From NCBI GenBank assembly GCA_017531305.1, contig JAFXLG010000028.1, forward strand, positions 1-61,783: 61,783 nt of DNA, given 5' to 3'. The translations under genes and the position numbers were made by a program. This DNA is from Alistipes sp. (GTDB lineage Bacteria; Bacteroidota; Bacteroidia; Bacteroidales; Rikenellaceae). Below, piece after piece: positions 42,696 to 52,143 of this stretch. How positions within the stretch are numbered: position 1 is the stretch's first letter; every line of letters begins with the position of its first letter. The notes below the pieces were generated by a model. That model saw nothing but the letters and a program-made list of their open reading frames with translations. It was not told the DNA's origin and ran no database searches.

Positions 42696-44957
42696 ATGCC
42701 ACGCTATGCCGACATATTGTTGCCACTCGCGCAACCCACCTACTCATTCTCTGTGCCCGAGGGTGTGGAGATCGGTGTGGGCGATGCTGTGGCTGTTCAG
42801 TTCGGACCTCGCAATACCTATACAGGTATCGTGTGGCGACTGCATGATCGCCGTCCCGATGTCAAACGCGTAAAGAGCATTGGTCGCCGACTCTATGACT
42901 ATCCGTTGGTCGATGAGGCTCAGATGCGCCTGTGGGAGTGGATGGCGGAGTATTATATGTGTAGTCTGGGCGAGGTGATGCGTATGGCGTTGCCTTCGAT
43001 GATCAAGCCTCAAGGCTCTTCGGAGGAGGATTTTCGTGCCGAGGAGTTTCAGCCTCGCAAGGAGTCATATCTGAGTCTTGCCCCACAGTGGCAGGATCGC
43101 GCGGCTCTGAAGGCGGAGTGTGAGCGTATTGCCCGCCGTGCGCCGCGCCGTAAGGCTTTGCTTGAGGTGATTGCCGATTTTCCCAAAGAGAGTCTTAATT
43201 CCTATGGCGAGATGCCTCGCCGACTCGTTGATTGTGATTCAGCGATGCTTGCGGCACTTCGCAAGGCGGGATACATCTCAGTGGCGGAGCGTGAGCGAAG
43301 TGTAGAGCAGGTGCGCGAGAAGATGTTTCGCCTGCCTGAGCTTACAGCGCAACAAGCCACGGCGTTGAGCCAAATCAAGCAATCGTGGGAGCAGGGGCGT
43401 AACGTGCATCTTCTGCATGGTATTACAGGATCGGGTAAGACTGAGGTTTATATACATTTGATAGCCAAAGCGTTGAGCGAAGAGAAGGATGTGCTGTTGC
43501 TATTGCCTGAGATCGCTTTGACTTCGCAACTTATCGAACGTCTGGAGCGTGTGTTTGGCTCGCGCGTGACGGCATATCACTCCAAACTCTCGAATCTGCG
43601 CCGTACGGAGATCTACCTCAGGATGATGCGTAGCCGAGGCGGAGAATTGGTGGTGGGAGCGCGCTCGGCTCTCTTTCTGCCGTTTAAGCGTTTGGGAGTG
43701 GTCGTTGTCGATGAGGAGCATGATTCAAGCTATAAGCAGAGCGATACAGCACCACGATACAATGGTCGCGATTGTGCCACGATTTTGGCTTCGATGCATG
43801 GGGCAAAGACCTTGCTTTCGAGTGCCACACCTTCGTTGGAGAGCTATGCCAATTCGCAATGGGGAAAATATGGCTATTCGCGTCTGACTGAGCGTTATGG
43901 CGAAGCCCGACCACCGCGTATAATCCTCTCTGAGACAATGCGATCTGTCAAGCGTGGCGAGCGCAAGGCTCACTTCAATCAACCTCTGCTCAGGGCTATT
44001 TCGGAGGCTCTGGAGCGCGGTGAGCAGGTGATGCTTTTCCAGAATAGACGTGGCTTTTCGCCCTATGTCGGGTGTAAGGAGTGCGGTTGGACACTACGTT
44101 GCCCGAATTGTAATGTCACGCTGACCATGCATCGGGGTAAAAATCGTATGGAGTGCCATTATTGCGGTCATAGCGAGGAGATACCTCGCGTCTGTCCGCA
44201 GTGCAAAAGAGCAGATATCCATACCATGGGATTTGGCACTGAGCGTGTCGAGGAGGCTATCTCGGAGATCTTCCCAGAGGCTCGCGTGGCGCGTCTGGAT
44301 CGTGATACCTCGACCTCGATTAGTGCCTATAATCGTATAATCAAGAGCTTCGAGAGTGGCGAAACCGATATCTTGGTCGGCACGCAGATGATCACCAAAG
44401 GCTTCGACTTCGGGCGTGTCTCGGTGGTGGGAATCCTCAATGCCGACAATATGATCTCCTCGCCCGACTTCCGTTCTTCGGAGCGAGCCTTCCAACTTAT
44501 GACTCAGGTTGCGGGGCGTGCTGGCAGAAGAGAGCGCGAGGGTGTGGTTGTGGTGCAAAGCTCAGAAGTAGATAATCCCGTCATAGGATGGGTTCTGAGG
44601 GGTGATTACGAGGCTATGGCACGCAGCGAGTTGCAGGAGCGTCATGCCTTTGCCTATCCGCCCTATTCGCATATCGTGCAATTCACTATGCGTCACGAAG
44701 ATCCACGCCTTTTGCTCGGCGGTGCGACAAACTTTGCCCAACTGCTTAGAGACAGTTTCGGCAGACGTGTCATAGGTCCTGTAGCTCCTCCCATTGATCG
44801 CATCCGTGGGGTTTATGCCCTACGCATAATGATCAAGATCGAGAGTGGTCGCTCCATGGCGAAGGCGCGTGAGTTGATTCGCAAGGCGTTGGCTCAGATT
44901 GCCGAGCAGAAGAGTTATAAACCCATTAGCATAGCTATTGATGTCGATCCTCAGTAG
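42696..44957 (+). CDS. priA: Primosomal helicase PriA
   Basis: A 753-residue replication-restart helicase. The N-terminal 3'-DNA-binding domain covers about 1-105; the Walker A loop GITGSGKT is at 242-249; DEEHD is the Walker B; paired zinc-binding Cys motifs appear in CKECGW, CPNCN, CHYCGH and CPQCK; TQMITKGFDF and QVAGRAGR are late helicase motifs. It reloads DnaB at stalled forks. It overlaps the comF start by 17 nt, so the two are coupled; dnaB itself is two genes downstream. Confidence 0.97.
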   Translation: MPRYADILLPLAQPTYSFSVPEGVEIGVGDAVAVQFGPRNTYTGIVWRLHDRRPDVKRVKSIGRRLYDYPLVDEAQMRLWEWMAEYYMCSLGEVMRMALPSMIKPQGSSEEDFRAEEFQPRKESYLSLAPQWQDRAALKAECERIARRAPRRKALLEVIADFPKESLNSYGEMPRRLVDCDSAMLAALRKAGYISVAERERSVEQVREKMFRLPELTAQQATALSQIKQSWEQGRNVHLLHGITGSGKTEVYIHLIAKALSEEKDVLLLLPEIALTSQLIERLERVFGSRVTAYHSKLSNLRRTEIYLRMMRSRGGELVVGARSALFLPFKRLGVVVVDEEHDSSYKQSDTAPRYNGRDCATILASMHGAKTLLSSATPSLESYANSQWGKYGYSRLTERYGEARPPRIILSETMRSVKRGERKAHFNQPLLRAISEALERGEQVMLFQNRRGFSPYVGCKECGWTLRCPNCNVTLTMHRGKNRMECHYCGHSEEIPRVCPQCKRADIHTMGFGTERVEEAISEIFPEARVARLDRDTSTSISAYNRIIKSFESGETDILVGTQMITKGFDFGRVSVVGILNADNMISSPDFRSSERAFQLMTQVAGRAGRREREGVVVVQSSEVDNPVIGWVLRGDYEAMARSELQERHAFAYPPYSHIVQFTMRHEDPRLLLGGATNFAQLLRDSFGRRVIGPVAPPIDRIRGVYALRIMIKIESGRSMAKARELIRKALAQIAEQKSYKPISIAIDVDPQ

Positions 44958-45657
44958 AATCCTCTCCGATATACTCTCGGTGGCAGCACCTCGAAGCTGT
45001 CCTCTGTGCGGAAAGATGCTGCATGGCGATGAGTCTGTATGTTCGATGTGCGAGGCTATGGCTCCACTGACCATGCTGTGGCGCGAGGAGGAGAATCCCA
45101 TGCATCAACGATTCTGGGGGCAGATGCCCATCGAAAAGGCAGTCTCGATGTTGTGGTTTGTCGATGGGAGCGTGTGGCAGGATGCGGTGCATCGTTTCAA
45201 GTATAAAGGCGAGTGGCGCACGGCGTATGATTTGGGACGTTGGTGGGGTGCTACGCTCAGACAAGAGTCTCTGTTCGAAGATGTGGATATGATTGTCCCC
45301 GTGCCGTTGCATTGGAGACGCCGCCTTCAGCGCGGATACAACCAAGCCGAGGAGTTGGCGTTGGGCATGGCTAAGGAGTTGGCAAAACCCGTCAGGCAGG
45401 ATGTGGTGCGCCGTCACCGTTACAATGCCAGCCAGACACAAAGCTCCTATTCGGAACGCTGGGAGAATGTCGAAGGTATCTTCCGTGTGCGCCGAGCCGA
45501 GAGCCTTGAGGGGCGTCATATACTTTTGGTGGATGATGTCTTTACCACAGGTGCAACTCTCATCTCGCTTGGTTGTGAGATTCTTCGCGCTGTTCCGAGT
45601 GCCAGAATCAGCGTTGCTACACTCTTCTGTACGCGCAGCGGCATCAGCAAAAAATAA
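44941..45657 (+). CDS. ComF-family phosphoribosyltransferase-like protein
   Basis: A 238-residue protein. An N-terminal zinc-finger-like set CPLCGK...CSMC is followed by the ComF body: FKYKGEWR, VPVPLHWRRRLQRGYNQAE and the PRPP loop ILLVDDVFTTGATL. ComF relatives take part in uptake or handling of transforming DNA, in concert with PriA. ATG 44941 lies inside the end of priA; an adjacent TTG at 44938 is the only alternative nearby. Confidence 0.9.
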   Translation: MSILSRILSDILSVAAPRSCPLCGKMLHGDESVCSMCEAMAPLTMLWREEENPMHQRFWGQMPIEKAVSMLWFVDGSVWQDAVHRFKYKGEWRTAYDLGRWWGATLRQESLFEDVDMIVPVPLHWRRRLQRGYNQAEELALGMAKELAKPVRQDVVRRHRYNASQTQSSYSERWENVEGIFRVRRAESLEGRHILLVDDVFTTGATLISLGCEILRAVPSARISVATLFCTRSGISKK

Positions 45658-45684
45658 CGCCCCCGTAGGAGTTATTATTTTTTT
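45653..45684 (+). terminator. Weak terminator after comF
   Basis: aataac (45653-45658, overlapping the stop codon) pairs with gttatt (45671-45676), followed by an AT-rich run with eight T. The stem is AT-rich, so termination is likely incomplete. Confidence 0.5.
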
Positions 45685-45718
45685 GTAAACAACTACTTGC
45701 CGTTTGTCTAAAATTTAT

Positions 45719-45726
45719 TAATTTTG
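45719..45726 (+). promoter_or_regulatory. Putative -7 element (TAatTTTG)
   Basis: Perfect TAnnTTTG match 24 bp before the dnaB start, so dnaB may have its own promoter inside the block. Confidence 0.45.
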
Positions 45727-45749
45727 GAATTTGAAAATTATCGACTTTT

Positions 45750-47357
45750 ATGGCAAAAAATTATACCCCATCTGCCTCGAATAAGGAGGCTTACGAGAAA
45801 GTGACCGATGCTGCCGTTATAGGCACCGTTCCTCCTCAGGCTGTGGAGCTTGAGCAGGCAGTTTTGGGTGCGCTGATGTTGGAGAAGGATAGTATCATCT
45901 CGGTGCAGGAGTATGTCACTTCGGATGCCTTCTATACCGAGGAGCATCGCACGATATATCGAGCTATCGAGTCGCTCTCGGCAGAGCTTAAGCCTATCGA
46001 CCTCTATACCGTCACCGAGCGTTTGAAGGTGCGTAAGGAGCTTAAGAAGGTGGGTGGTGCCGCATATCTGGCTAACCTGACGCAGAAGGTGGGCTCGGCA
46101 GCCAATGTGGAGTTCCATGCCAAGATCATCGCTCAGAAATATGTGCAGCGTGAGTTGATTCGCTCGGCTACGGAGATTCAACGCCGTTCGTATGATGAGG
46201 ATCAGGATGTGACCGATCTTATCGGCTATGCCGAGGGTGAGATCTTCAAGGTTGCCGAAGGTCATGTGCGCCGTTCGGTGCAGAATGCCAAGGATGTCTT
46301 GGCTAAGGCGTTGATGCAGATCGAGGAGGCAAGTAAGAATACTTCGGCTTTCAATGGCGTGCCATCGGGTTTTATGGCTTTGGATCGTGTGACACTCGGT
46401 TGGCAGCCCAGCGATTTGGTTATCATCGCGGCACGTCCTTCTATGGGTAAGACTGCGTTTGTGCTCTCCATGGCGCGTAATATGGCAATCGACTATGAGT
46501 CGCCTGTGGCGTTCTTCTCGTTGGAGATGTCGGCAGTGCAGTTGATGATGCGTCTGATTGTTGCCGAGACTGGTTTGGCAGGTAACGATATCAAGTCGGG
46601 ACGCTTGACTCCCGACCAGTGGCGACATCTGGAGAGTGCTACTCGTCCTTTGGGTACAGCCCCGCTATATATTGACGATACGCCAGCTCTCTCGGTCTTT
46701 GAGTTCCGTTCGAAGGCACGCCGACTGAAGATGCGTCACGATATCAAGATCATCGTCATCGACTACCTGCAGCTCATGACAGGTAATCAGGATTCGAAGG
46801 GTAACCGTGAGCAGGAGGTGGCATTTATCTCGCGTACGTTGAAGGCTATCGCCAAGGAGTTGAATGTACCGATGATCGCCCTCTCGCAGCTCAGCCGTGC
46901 AACTGAAACCCGTGGTGGCTCTAAGCGACCTCAGCTTAGTGATCTGCGTGAGTCTGGAGCCATCGAGCAGGATGCCGATATCGTAGCATTTATCCACCGC
47001 CCTGAGTATTACGGCATCAATACCGATGAGAACGGTATGCCTACGGCAGGTATGGCTGAAATCATCTTGGCTAAGCACCGTAATGGTGCGGTGACCGATG
47101 TGAAGCTCCGATTCTTGAAGGATCAGGCACGTTTTGCCGATATGGATGTCAGCGAAGACTCTACTGCAGCCAACCCTATGGGTGGCGGAGGATATAAAGA
47201 GATCGCCAGCAGCATAGGTGGTGGCGTGGAGGATCCTTTGGCAGAGCCTGCGGGTGGAGGTTTAGCTTCGGCTATGGGTGGCGGAGAGTTCGACCTGATG
47301 CAAGGTCCGACAAATATAGATCAGCAGCCACCTATCTCGGAAGAGGTACCATTCTAA
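45750..47357 (+). CDS. dnaB: Replicative DNA helicase DnaB
   Basis: A 535-residue helicase. N-terminal domain ~25-130 (QAVELEQAVLGALMLE), linker helix, then the RecA-like domain with Walker A ARPSMGKT at 228-235, IIVIDYLQLM (Walker B) and LSQLSRATE, SDLRESGAIEQDAD. The C-terminal ~60 residues are Gly/acid-rich (MGGGGYKE, GGGLASAMGGGE), a flexible tail. It unwinds DNA at the replication fork. A run of aattc-type repeats begins at its stop codon. Confidence 0.97.
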   Translation: MAKNYTPSASNKEAYEKVTDAAVIGTVPPQAVELEQAVLGALMLEKDSIISVQEYVTSDAFYTEEHRTIYRAIESLSAELKPIDLYTVTERLKVRKELKKVGGAAYLANLTQKVGSAANVEFHAKIIAQKYVQRELIRSATEIQRRSYDEDQDVTDLIGYAEGEIFKVAEGHVRRSVQNAKDVLAKALMQIEEASKNTSAFNGVPSGFMALDRVTLGWQPSDLVIIAARPSMGKTAFVLSMARNMAIDYESPVAFFSLEMSAVQLMMRLIVAETGLAGNDIKSGRLTPDQWRHLESATRPLGTAPLYIDDTPALSVFEFRSKARRLKMRHDIKIIVIDYLQLMTGNQDSKGNREQEVAFISRTLKAIAKELNVPMIALSQLSRATETRGGSKRPQLSDLRESGAIEQDADIVAFIHRPEYYGINTDENGMPTAGMAEIILAKHRNGAVTDVKLRFLKDQARFADMDVSEDSTAANPMGGGGYKEIASSIGGGVEDPLAEPAGGGLASAMGGGEFDLMQGPTNIDQQPPISEEVPF

Positions 47358-47400
47358 ATTCAGAATTCAAAATTCAGGATTCAGGATTCAAAATTAGAGT
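47357..47400. repeat. AATTC-type tandem short repeat
   Basis: Units of aattcag/aaattca/ggattca repeated five to six times directly after dnaB. Closely similar runs occur at 32113-32140 and 52144-52176, each between genes. Confidence 0.7.
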
Positions 47401-47466
47401 TTTTGGGGGGATTTAGAATTTAAAGAAAGATAGAAAACTTCAACGATTGCCAAACAATCTACAACA

Positions 47467-49002
47467 ATGGTTATCAGCACACATACAGGAGCTTTGGTCG
47501 GTATCGGTGCTCTCGGCGTGAGAGTCGAGGTGAGCATCACGGGTGGCGGCTTGGGGCTCTTTATTGTGGGGTTGCCCGATAATGCCGTTAAGGAGAGCGA
47601 GCAACGTGTGCGTGCCGCCTTCGAAAATTCGGGTTTTAGGATGACCGCCCGTAAATGTGTGGTGAATCTTGCTCCTGCCGATCTGCGTAAGGAGGGTTCG
47701 GGCTTCGATTTGCCTATCGCAGTGGCTATCCTTGCCGCTACCGAGCAGATTCCTACTGAGGGATTGGACGCTTCGGCTTTTGTCGGCGAGCTTTCGCTCG
47801 ATGGCAGCGTCAGGGGTGTCAAGGGCATTTTGCCAATCACTATCGCCGCCAAGGAGCAGGGGCTAAAGCGCATCTTCGTGCCACGCGAAAATGGCGATGA
47901 GGCTTCGGTTGTGGATGGCATAGAGGTCTATGGCGTTGGCTCACTGAGCGAGATCACGGCACTTCTGTCGGGGCAGATGGAGTTGCAACCTGTGGCAGAG
48001 GAGCGCGATCTGGAGCAGATTTGTGAGCCGCAATATGCCGATGACTTTGCCGATGTCAAGGGTCAGCGTCACGTCAAGCGTGCGTTGGAGATTGCTGCTG
48101 CGGGAGGTCACAATGTCATCATGATAGGTCCCCCGGGGTCGGGTAAGACCATGCTGGCACGCAGGATGCCTTCGATCCTGCCACCGATGAGTATGGCAGA
48201 GGCGTTGGAGACCACCAAGATCCACTCCGTAGCGGGTAAGTTGGGTAGGCATCAGGGCTTGATCAAGGAGCGTCCGTTCCGTTCTCCGCACCATCTTGCT
48301 TCGCCCGTTGCGTTGATTGGCGGTGGACAGTCGCCCCAACCAGGTGAGGTCTCGTTAGCACACAACGGAGTGCTGTTTTTGGATGAGTTGCCCGAATTCG
48401 GGCATGGAGTGCTGGAGGTGTTGCGCCAGCCGTTGGAGGATAAACATATCTCCATCGTCAGGGCAAAATATGCGGTGGATTATCCATCGAACTTCACTTT
48501 GGTGGCTTCGATGAATCCATGCCCTTGCGGATACTATAATCACCCCACCAAGGAGTGTACCTGCTCGCAAGGTGCGGTGAAACGATATCTGGGACGTATC
48601 TCAGGACCTTTGATGGATCGAATAGATCTGCATGTTGAGGTTACGTCCGTCAGCAGCGAGGAGCTATCTTCTTCTGTGGCAGAGGAGAGCAGCCGCGAGG
48701 TTAGAGAGAGGGTGAAGCGCGCCCGCGAAGTGCAGGCACGCCGTTTTGAGGGTACAGAGATCTATACCAATACGATGATGACCTCTTCGATGTTGCGCCG
48801 ATTCTGCCCGCTGGATGAGACCTCGCGCCGATTGTTGGATATGGCTATGGAGCGATTGCAGCTCTCGGCACGTGCCTACGACCGTATAATCAAGGTTGCG
48901 CGTACGATTGCCGACCTGAGTGGTGCAGAGAATATCTCGGCAGAGCATATCACCGAGGCTATAACCTATCGCTCGCTCGATAGAGATAATTGGGGCAAGT
49001 GA
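47467..49002 (+). CDS. comM: ComM/YifB-family AAA+ ATPase
   Basis: A 511-residue protein with an N-terminal Lon-protease-like fold (GLPDNAVKESEQRV; PADLRKEGSGFDLPIA) and a Mg-chelatase-type AAA+ domain with Walker A GPPGSGKT at 221-228, LFLDELPEF (Walker B) and zinc Cys in NPCPCGYYNH...CTCS. The C-terminal ISAEHITEAITYRSLDR is the usual end. ComM promotes branch migration during transformation; near comF and priA this fits a DNA-uptake theme. It is the only complete gene in the window ending in TGA (49000-49002), and the frame beyond that TGA stays open into the next gene. Confidence 0.95.
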   Translation: MVISTHTGALVGIGALGVRVEVSITGGGLGLFIVGLPDNAVKESEQRVRAAFENSGFRMTARKCVVNLAPADLRKEGSGFDLPIAVAILAATEQIPTEGLDASAFVGELSLDGSVRGVKGILPITIAAKEQGLKRIFVPRENGDEASVVDGIEVYGVGSLSEITALLSGQMELQPVAEERDLEQICEPQYADDFADVKGQRHVKRALEIAAAGGHNVIMIGPPGSGKTMLARRMPSILPPMSMAEALETTKIHSVAGKLGRHQGLIKERPFRSPHHLASPVALIGGGQSPQPGEVSLAHNGVLFLDELPEFGHGVLEVLRQPLEDKHISIVRAKYAVDYPSNFTLVASMNPCPCGYYNHPTKECTCSQGAVKRYLGRISGPLMDRIDLHVEVTSVSSEELSSSVAEESSREVRERVKRAREVQARRFEGTEIYTNTMMTSSMLRRFCPLDETSRRLLDMAMERLQLSARAYDRIIKVARTIADLSGAENISAEHITEAITYRSLDRDNWGK

Positions 49003-49041
49003 TGGCGTTTTGAGATAGATTTGGAAGTAATACACGACTGT

Positions 49042-49986
49042 ATGAAATACGATGTTTTTATATCACATTCGAGTGCTGATCTTGAATTGTCGGAGAAGAT
49101 ATATGATTATCTGCAGGAGCAGGGGATCAAATGCTGGATTGACTCCCGTAATGTGACAGGTCTCTATGCCAGATCCATTATCGAGGGAATCGAGCAGTCG
49201 GAGATGATGGTCCTGATCTACTCTGAGAAGTCAAATAGCTCTGCTCACGTTGAGAATGAGATTGACAACGCATTCTGCTTGGGAAAGATGATTATCCCGT
49301 TTCGTATAGAGGGGACTCCCTATTCGACAGTGTTGCGTTACTATCTGAATAAGAGTCATTATGTCGATGGTATGCCCCAGCCGCTTGATGCATTGGAGCA
49401 GTTGCGAGACCAGATTAGACGCAATATGTCGGAGCAGAAGAAGTTGGAGACTTTGGATGAAGCTTTTAATGTCATTGCTCAATGGGCTCAGGTCGATGTA
49501 GCTCAGCTACGCGATGCTGTTAAACAATTAAAGCAACGTCCAACGTCAGTCAATGAGAAGGAGGATGAGTTTGATAAGTTGCTCAATGAGTTTGTTGAGC
49601 GAGAATTTTCAGGCGAGGGTGATGAGATCAATCGTACGGAAAATGTCGAGGAATACAAGTCTGAGGCTTCTAATCAGAGTAACGATAATGAAGATACCTC
49701 AAGTAGATATGAAATACTTCAAAATGCAGCAGGGGAGATCATGCTTATCATTCACGCCCGCGAGGGTGAGCCTGATAATCCGCGCATAGTATATGATGGT
49801 GGGGACGAAGCATTGCTCTATCGTAACAGAGAGTGCTCAATTATTTTAGAAGGCATAGCTGAAAAGGCAAGAGAACCTTTTTTGAAAGTTGAACAAGTGC
49901 TTGTTGTAGAAGTGAAGAATGATGATGTAGCTCGTGAGTATAAGGTTCCGCTGCGTAAGATAAAATCTTTACAGTCAATATATTAA
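49042..49986 (+). CDS. TIR-domain protein with unknown C-terminal region
   Basis: A 314-residue protein. Residues 1-~130 form a bacterial TIR domain: YDVFISHSSADLELSEKI, CWIDSRNV (BB loop), and SSAHVENEIDNA, in which Glu73 fits the catalytic glutamate of NADase-type TIRs. An acidic, Gln/Glu-rich linker (~170-225) leads to a C-terminal domain of ~90 residues of no recognised family. Such proteins may act in antiphage defence or in host interaction, but there is no partner such as ThsA nearby. Its frame is continuous with comM apart from the TGA. Codon usage is slightly more AT-rich than flanking genes. Confidence 0.85.
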   Translation: MKYDVFISHSSADLELSEKIYDYLQEQGIKCWIDSRNVTGLYARSIIEGIEQSEMMVLIYSEKSNSSAHVENEIDNAFCLGKMIIPFRIEGTPYSTVLRYYLNKSHYVDGMPQPLDALEQLRDQIRRNMSEQKKLETLDEAFNVIAQWAQVDVAQLRDAVKQLKQRPTSVNEKEDEFDKLLNEFVEREFSGEGDEINRTENVEEYKSEASNQSNDNEDTSSRYEILQNAAGEIMLIIHAREGEPDNPRIVYDGGDEALLYRNRECSIILEGIAEKAREPFLKVEQVLVVEVKNDDVAREYKVPLRKIKSLQSIY

Positions 49987-50002
49987 TTAAAATAGGACTA
50001 CG

Positions 50003-50992
50003 ATGAAAGCGAAATTTATCTGTGGTGTGATAATGTTGTTGGCATTGTGTGTGGCTTTTATGCCATGTAGTGTGGAGGCTAAAGTTTCAAAAGAGAGAAA
50101 AGCCAACCAGTTATCCAACCAAAAGGCTTCGCCTGAGGCTCGAAAGTTATTCAAGGAGTTGCTCAGCTACCATGCCGATGGTAAGATTCTCTCGGGTCAG
50201 ATGTGGGCTCCATGGGGAATTGATGAGATAGAGTATGTCTATAAAACTACGGGTAAATATCCTGCCGTCAGAGGTCATGATCTGATCCATGAGCGTAGCA
50301 ATGCCCGCGAGGTGGAGCTGCTCATCGAGTGGTACCGCAAGGGAGGTATCCCAACGCTGATGTGGCATTGGGGTGCGCCGACCAAAGGCGAGGGCTATGA
50401 GCAGAGCAAGATGCAGATCGACATCAAACGTTGTTTCGTAGAGGGCTCACCCGAGAATAAGGCTATGTGGGCAGATCTGAAGCGCGTAGCCGTATGGCTC
50501 ACTAAGCTCCGCGATGCCAAAGTACCTATCCTGTGGCGACCCATGCATGAGTGCGATGGCGATTGGTTCTGGTATGGCAAAGGTACAGGCGAGGAGTTTG
50601 TCAAACTGTGGCGCACGATGTACGATTACTTTACCCATGAGTGCGGACTCGACAACCTGATTTGGGTGTTGCCTCATAGCGATTGGCTCGACAAGAGCTA
50701 CTATCCCGGTGCCGATTATGTCGATATGGCAGGTCCCGACACCTACCGTAAGGAGTGGCAGGGCAAGCTTTACAATGAGGTGCGCCAGATGTATGGCGAG
50801 GATAACCTCATTCCTCTGCACGAGTGCGGTACTATCCCAAGCCCTGAGGAGTGCAAGCAGAATGGTACCATGTGGTCGTGGTGGATGTTGTGGCATACCA
50901 TGCACGTGACAGGTCACGATAAAGAGGAGCTGAAGAGGATCTATAACCACGATATGATCCTGACGCTCGATGAGCTCAAGCGAGCCAAATAG
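50003..50992 (+). CDS. GH26 family glycosidase, probable beta-mannanase
   Basis: A 329-residue secreted enzyme. A signal peptide of ~26 residues (SVEA-KVS) precedes one barrel domain beginning LLSYHADGKILSGQ, the usual GH26 start. RPMHECDGDWFWYG has the acid/base Glu183, and PLHECG has the nucleophile Glu274; MWHWGAP is also typical. It would cleave beta-mannans in the periplasm or at the surface. It is alone, without SusC/SusD or other mannan genes, inside a block splitting ftsW from murG. Confidence 0.9.
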   Translation: MKAKFICGVIMLLALCVAFMPCSVEAKVSKERKANQLSNQKASPEARKLFKELLSYHADGKILSGQMWAPWGIDEIEYVYKTTGKYPAVRGHDLIHERSNAREVELLIEWYRKGGIPTLMWHWGAPTKGEGYEQSKMQIDIKRCFVEGSPENKAMWADLKRVAVWLTKLRDAKVPILWRPMHECDGDWFWYGKGTGEEFVKLWRTMYDYFTHECGLDNLIWVLPHSDWLDKSYYPGADYVDMAGPDTYRKEWQGKLYNEVRQMYGEDNLIPLHECGTIPSPEECKQNGTMWSWWMLWHTMHVTGHDKEELKRIYNHDMILTLDELKRAK

Positions 50993-51036
50993 AATCATAT
51001 GCCCCGATTGAGGGGGATAAAAGTAAATAACAACCT

Positions 51037-52137
51037 ATGAAAAGAGTTATACTATCGGGAGGCGGCACGGGAGGACACATATACCCCGCCGTGGCGGTTG
51101 CCGAAGCGTTGAAACGTAAACATCGAGATAATGTGGAGATCCTCTTCGTGGGTGCCGAAGGCAAGATGGAGATGGAGAAGATTCCACAGCTCGGATATAA
51201 TATTGTGGGATTGCCGATTTTGGGTCTGCAACGCCGCCTTGAGCCTAAAAACCTGCTTGTACCATTTAAGGTCGTAAGCAGTGTAAACAAGGCGCGTAAG
51301 ATTATTCGCGATTTCTCTGCCGATGTGGTCGTAGGCTTTGGAGGCTATGCCAGCGCACCCGTCTTGTGGGCTGCGCAGGGTATGGGTGTGCCTACGATCA
51401 TACAGGAGCAGAACTCCTATGCTGGATTGACCAACAAACTCCTCTCGCGCCGTGCCAAACGTATCTGCGTGGCGTATGAGGATATGGATCGTTATTTCCG
51501 CCGCGACCGTATCATCATGACGGGAAATCCCCTGCGAGGAAATTTCGCTCCAAGCGTGGGCAAGAGTGCTCAGGCGTTGGAGTATTACGGTCTGAACGCA
51601 GAGTTGCCCATCCTGCTTGTGGTAGGTGGCTCGCTCGGTACACGTACGCTCAACGAGATGATGAAGAGCTGGATCCTTCAGCTCGATGGTGCCGATGCTC
51701 CTGTGCAGGTAATATGGCAGACAGGTAAATACTACGAGAAGGAGATGCAGGCGTTTTTAGCTGAGCATCCTACGCGTAACATCTGGCAAGGCGCATTTAT
51801 CGAGCGCATGGATTATGCCTATGAGGTTGCTGATCTGGTTGTTTCGCGCAGTGGAGCATGTACCGTTTCGGAGCTTTCGCTCATCGGTAAGCCTACGCTA
51901 TTTATCCCTTCGCCCAACGTGGCAGAGGATCATCAGACCAAGAATGCTATGGCACTGGTCGAGCGCGATGCGGCAGAGTATGTAGCCGACAAGGATGCTG
52001 TGGCTCAAGGCATGGAGCGAGCTTTGGCTCTGTTGTCGGACGCGGAGCGACTTAAGACCTTGAGCTACAATATACTCAAACTCGGTGTCAAGGATGCTGC
52101 CGAGCGTGTTGTGCGCCAGATCGAGAAGGAGTGGTAA
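51037..52137 (+). CDS. murG: UDP-GlcNAc:lipid I transferase MurG
   Basis: A 366-residue GT28 glycosyltransferase that turns lipid I into lipid II at the inner face of the membrane. N-terminal SGGGTGGHIYPA, FGGYAS, QEQNSYAG, VVGGSLG and the C-terminal SRSGACTVSEL...PSPNVAEDHQTKNA are the family motifs. Length normal. It resumes the dcw cluster after the inserted block. Confidence 0.97.
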   Translation: MKRVILSGGGTGGHIYPAVAVAEALKRKHRDNVEILFVGAEGKMEMEKIPQLGYNIVGLPILGLQRRLEPKNLLVPFKVVSSVNKARKIIRDFSADVVVGFGGYASAPVLWAAQGMGVPTIIQEQNSYAGLTNKLLSRRAKRICVAYEDMDRYFRRDRIIMTGNPLRGNFAPSVGKSAQALEYYGLNAELPILLVVGGSLGTRTLNEMMKSWILQLDGADAPVQVIWQTGKYYEKEMQAFLAEHPTRNIWQGAFIERMDYAYEVADLVVSRSGACTVSELSLIGKPTLFIPSPNVAEDHQTKNAMALVERDAAEYVADKDAVAQGMERALALLSDAERLKTLSYNILKLGVKDAAERVVRQIEKEW

Positions 52138-52143
52138 AGGGGG

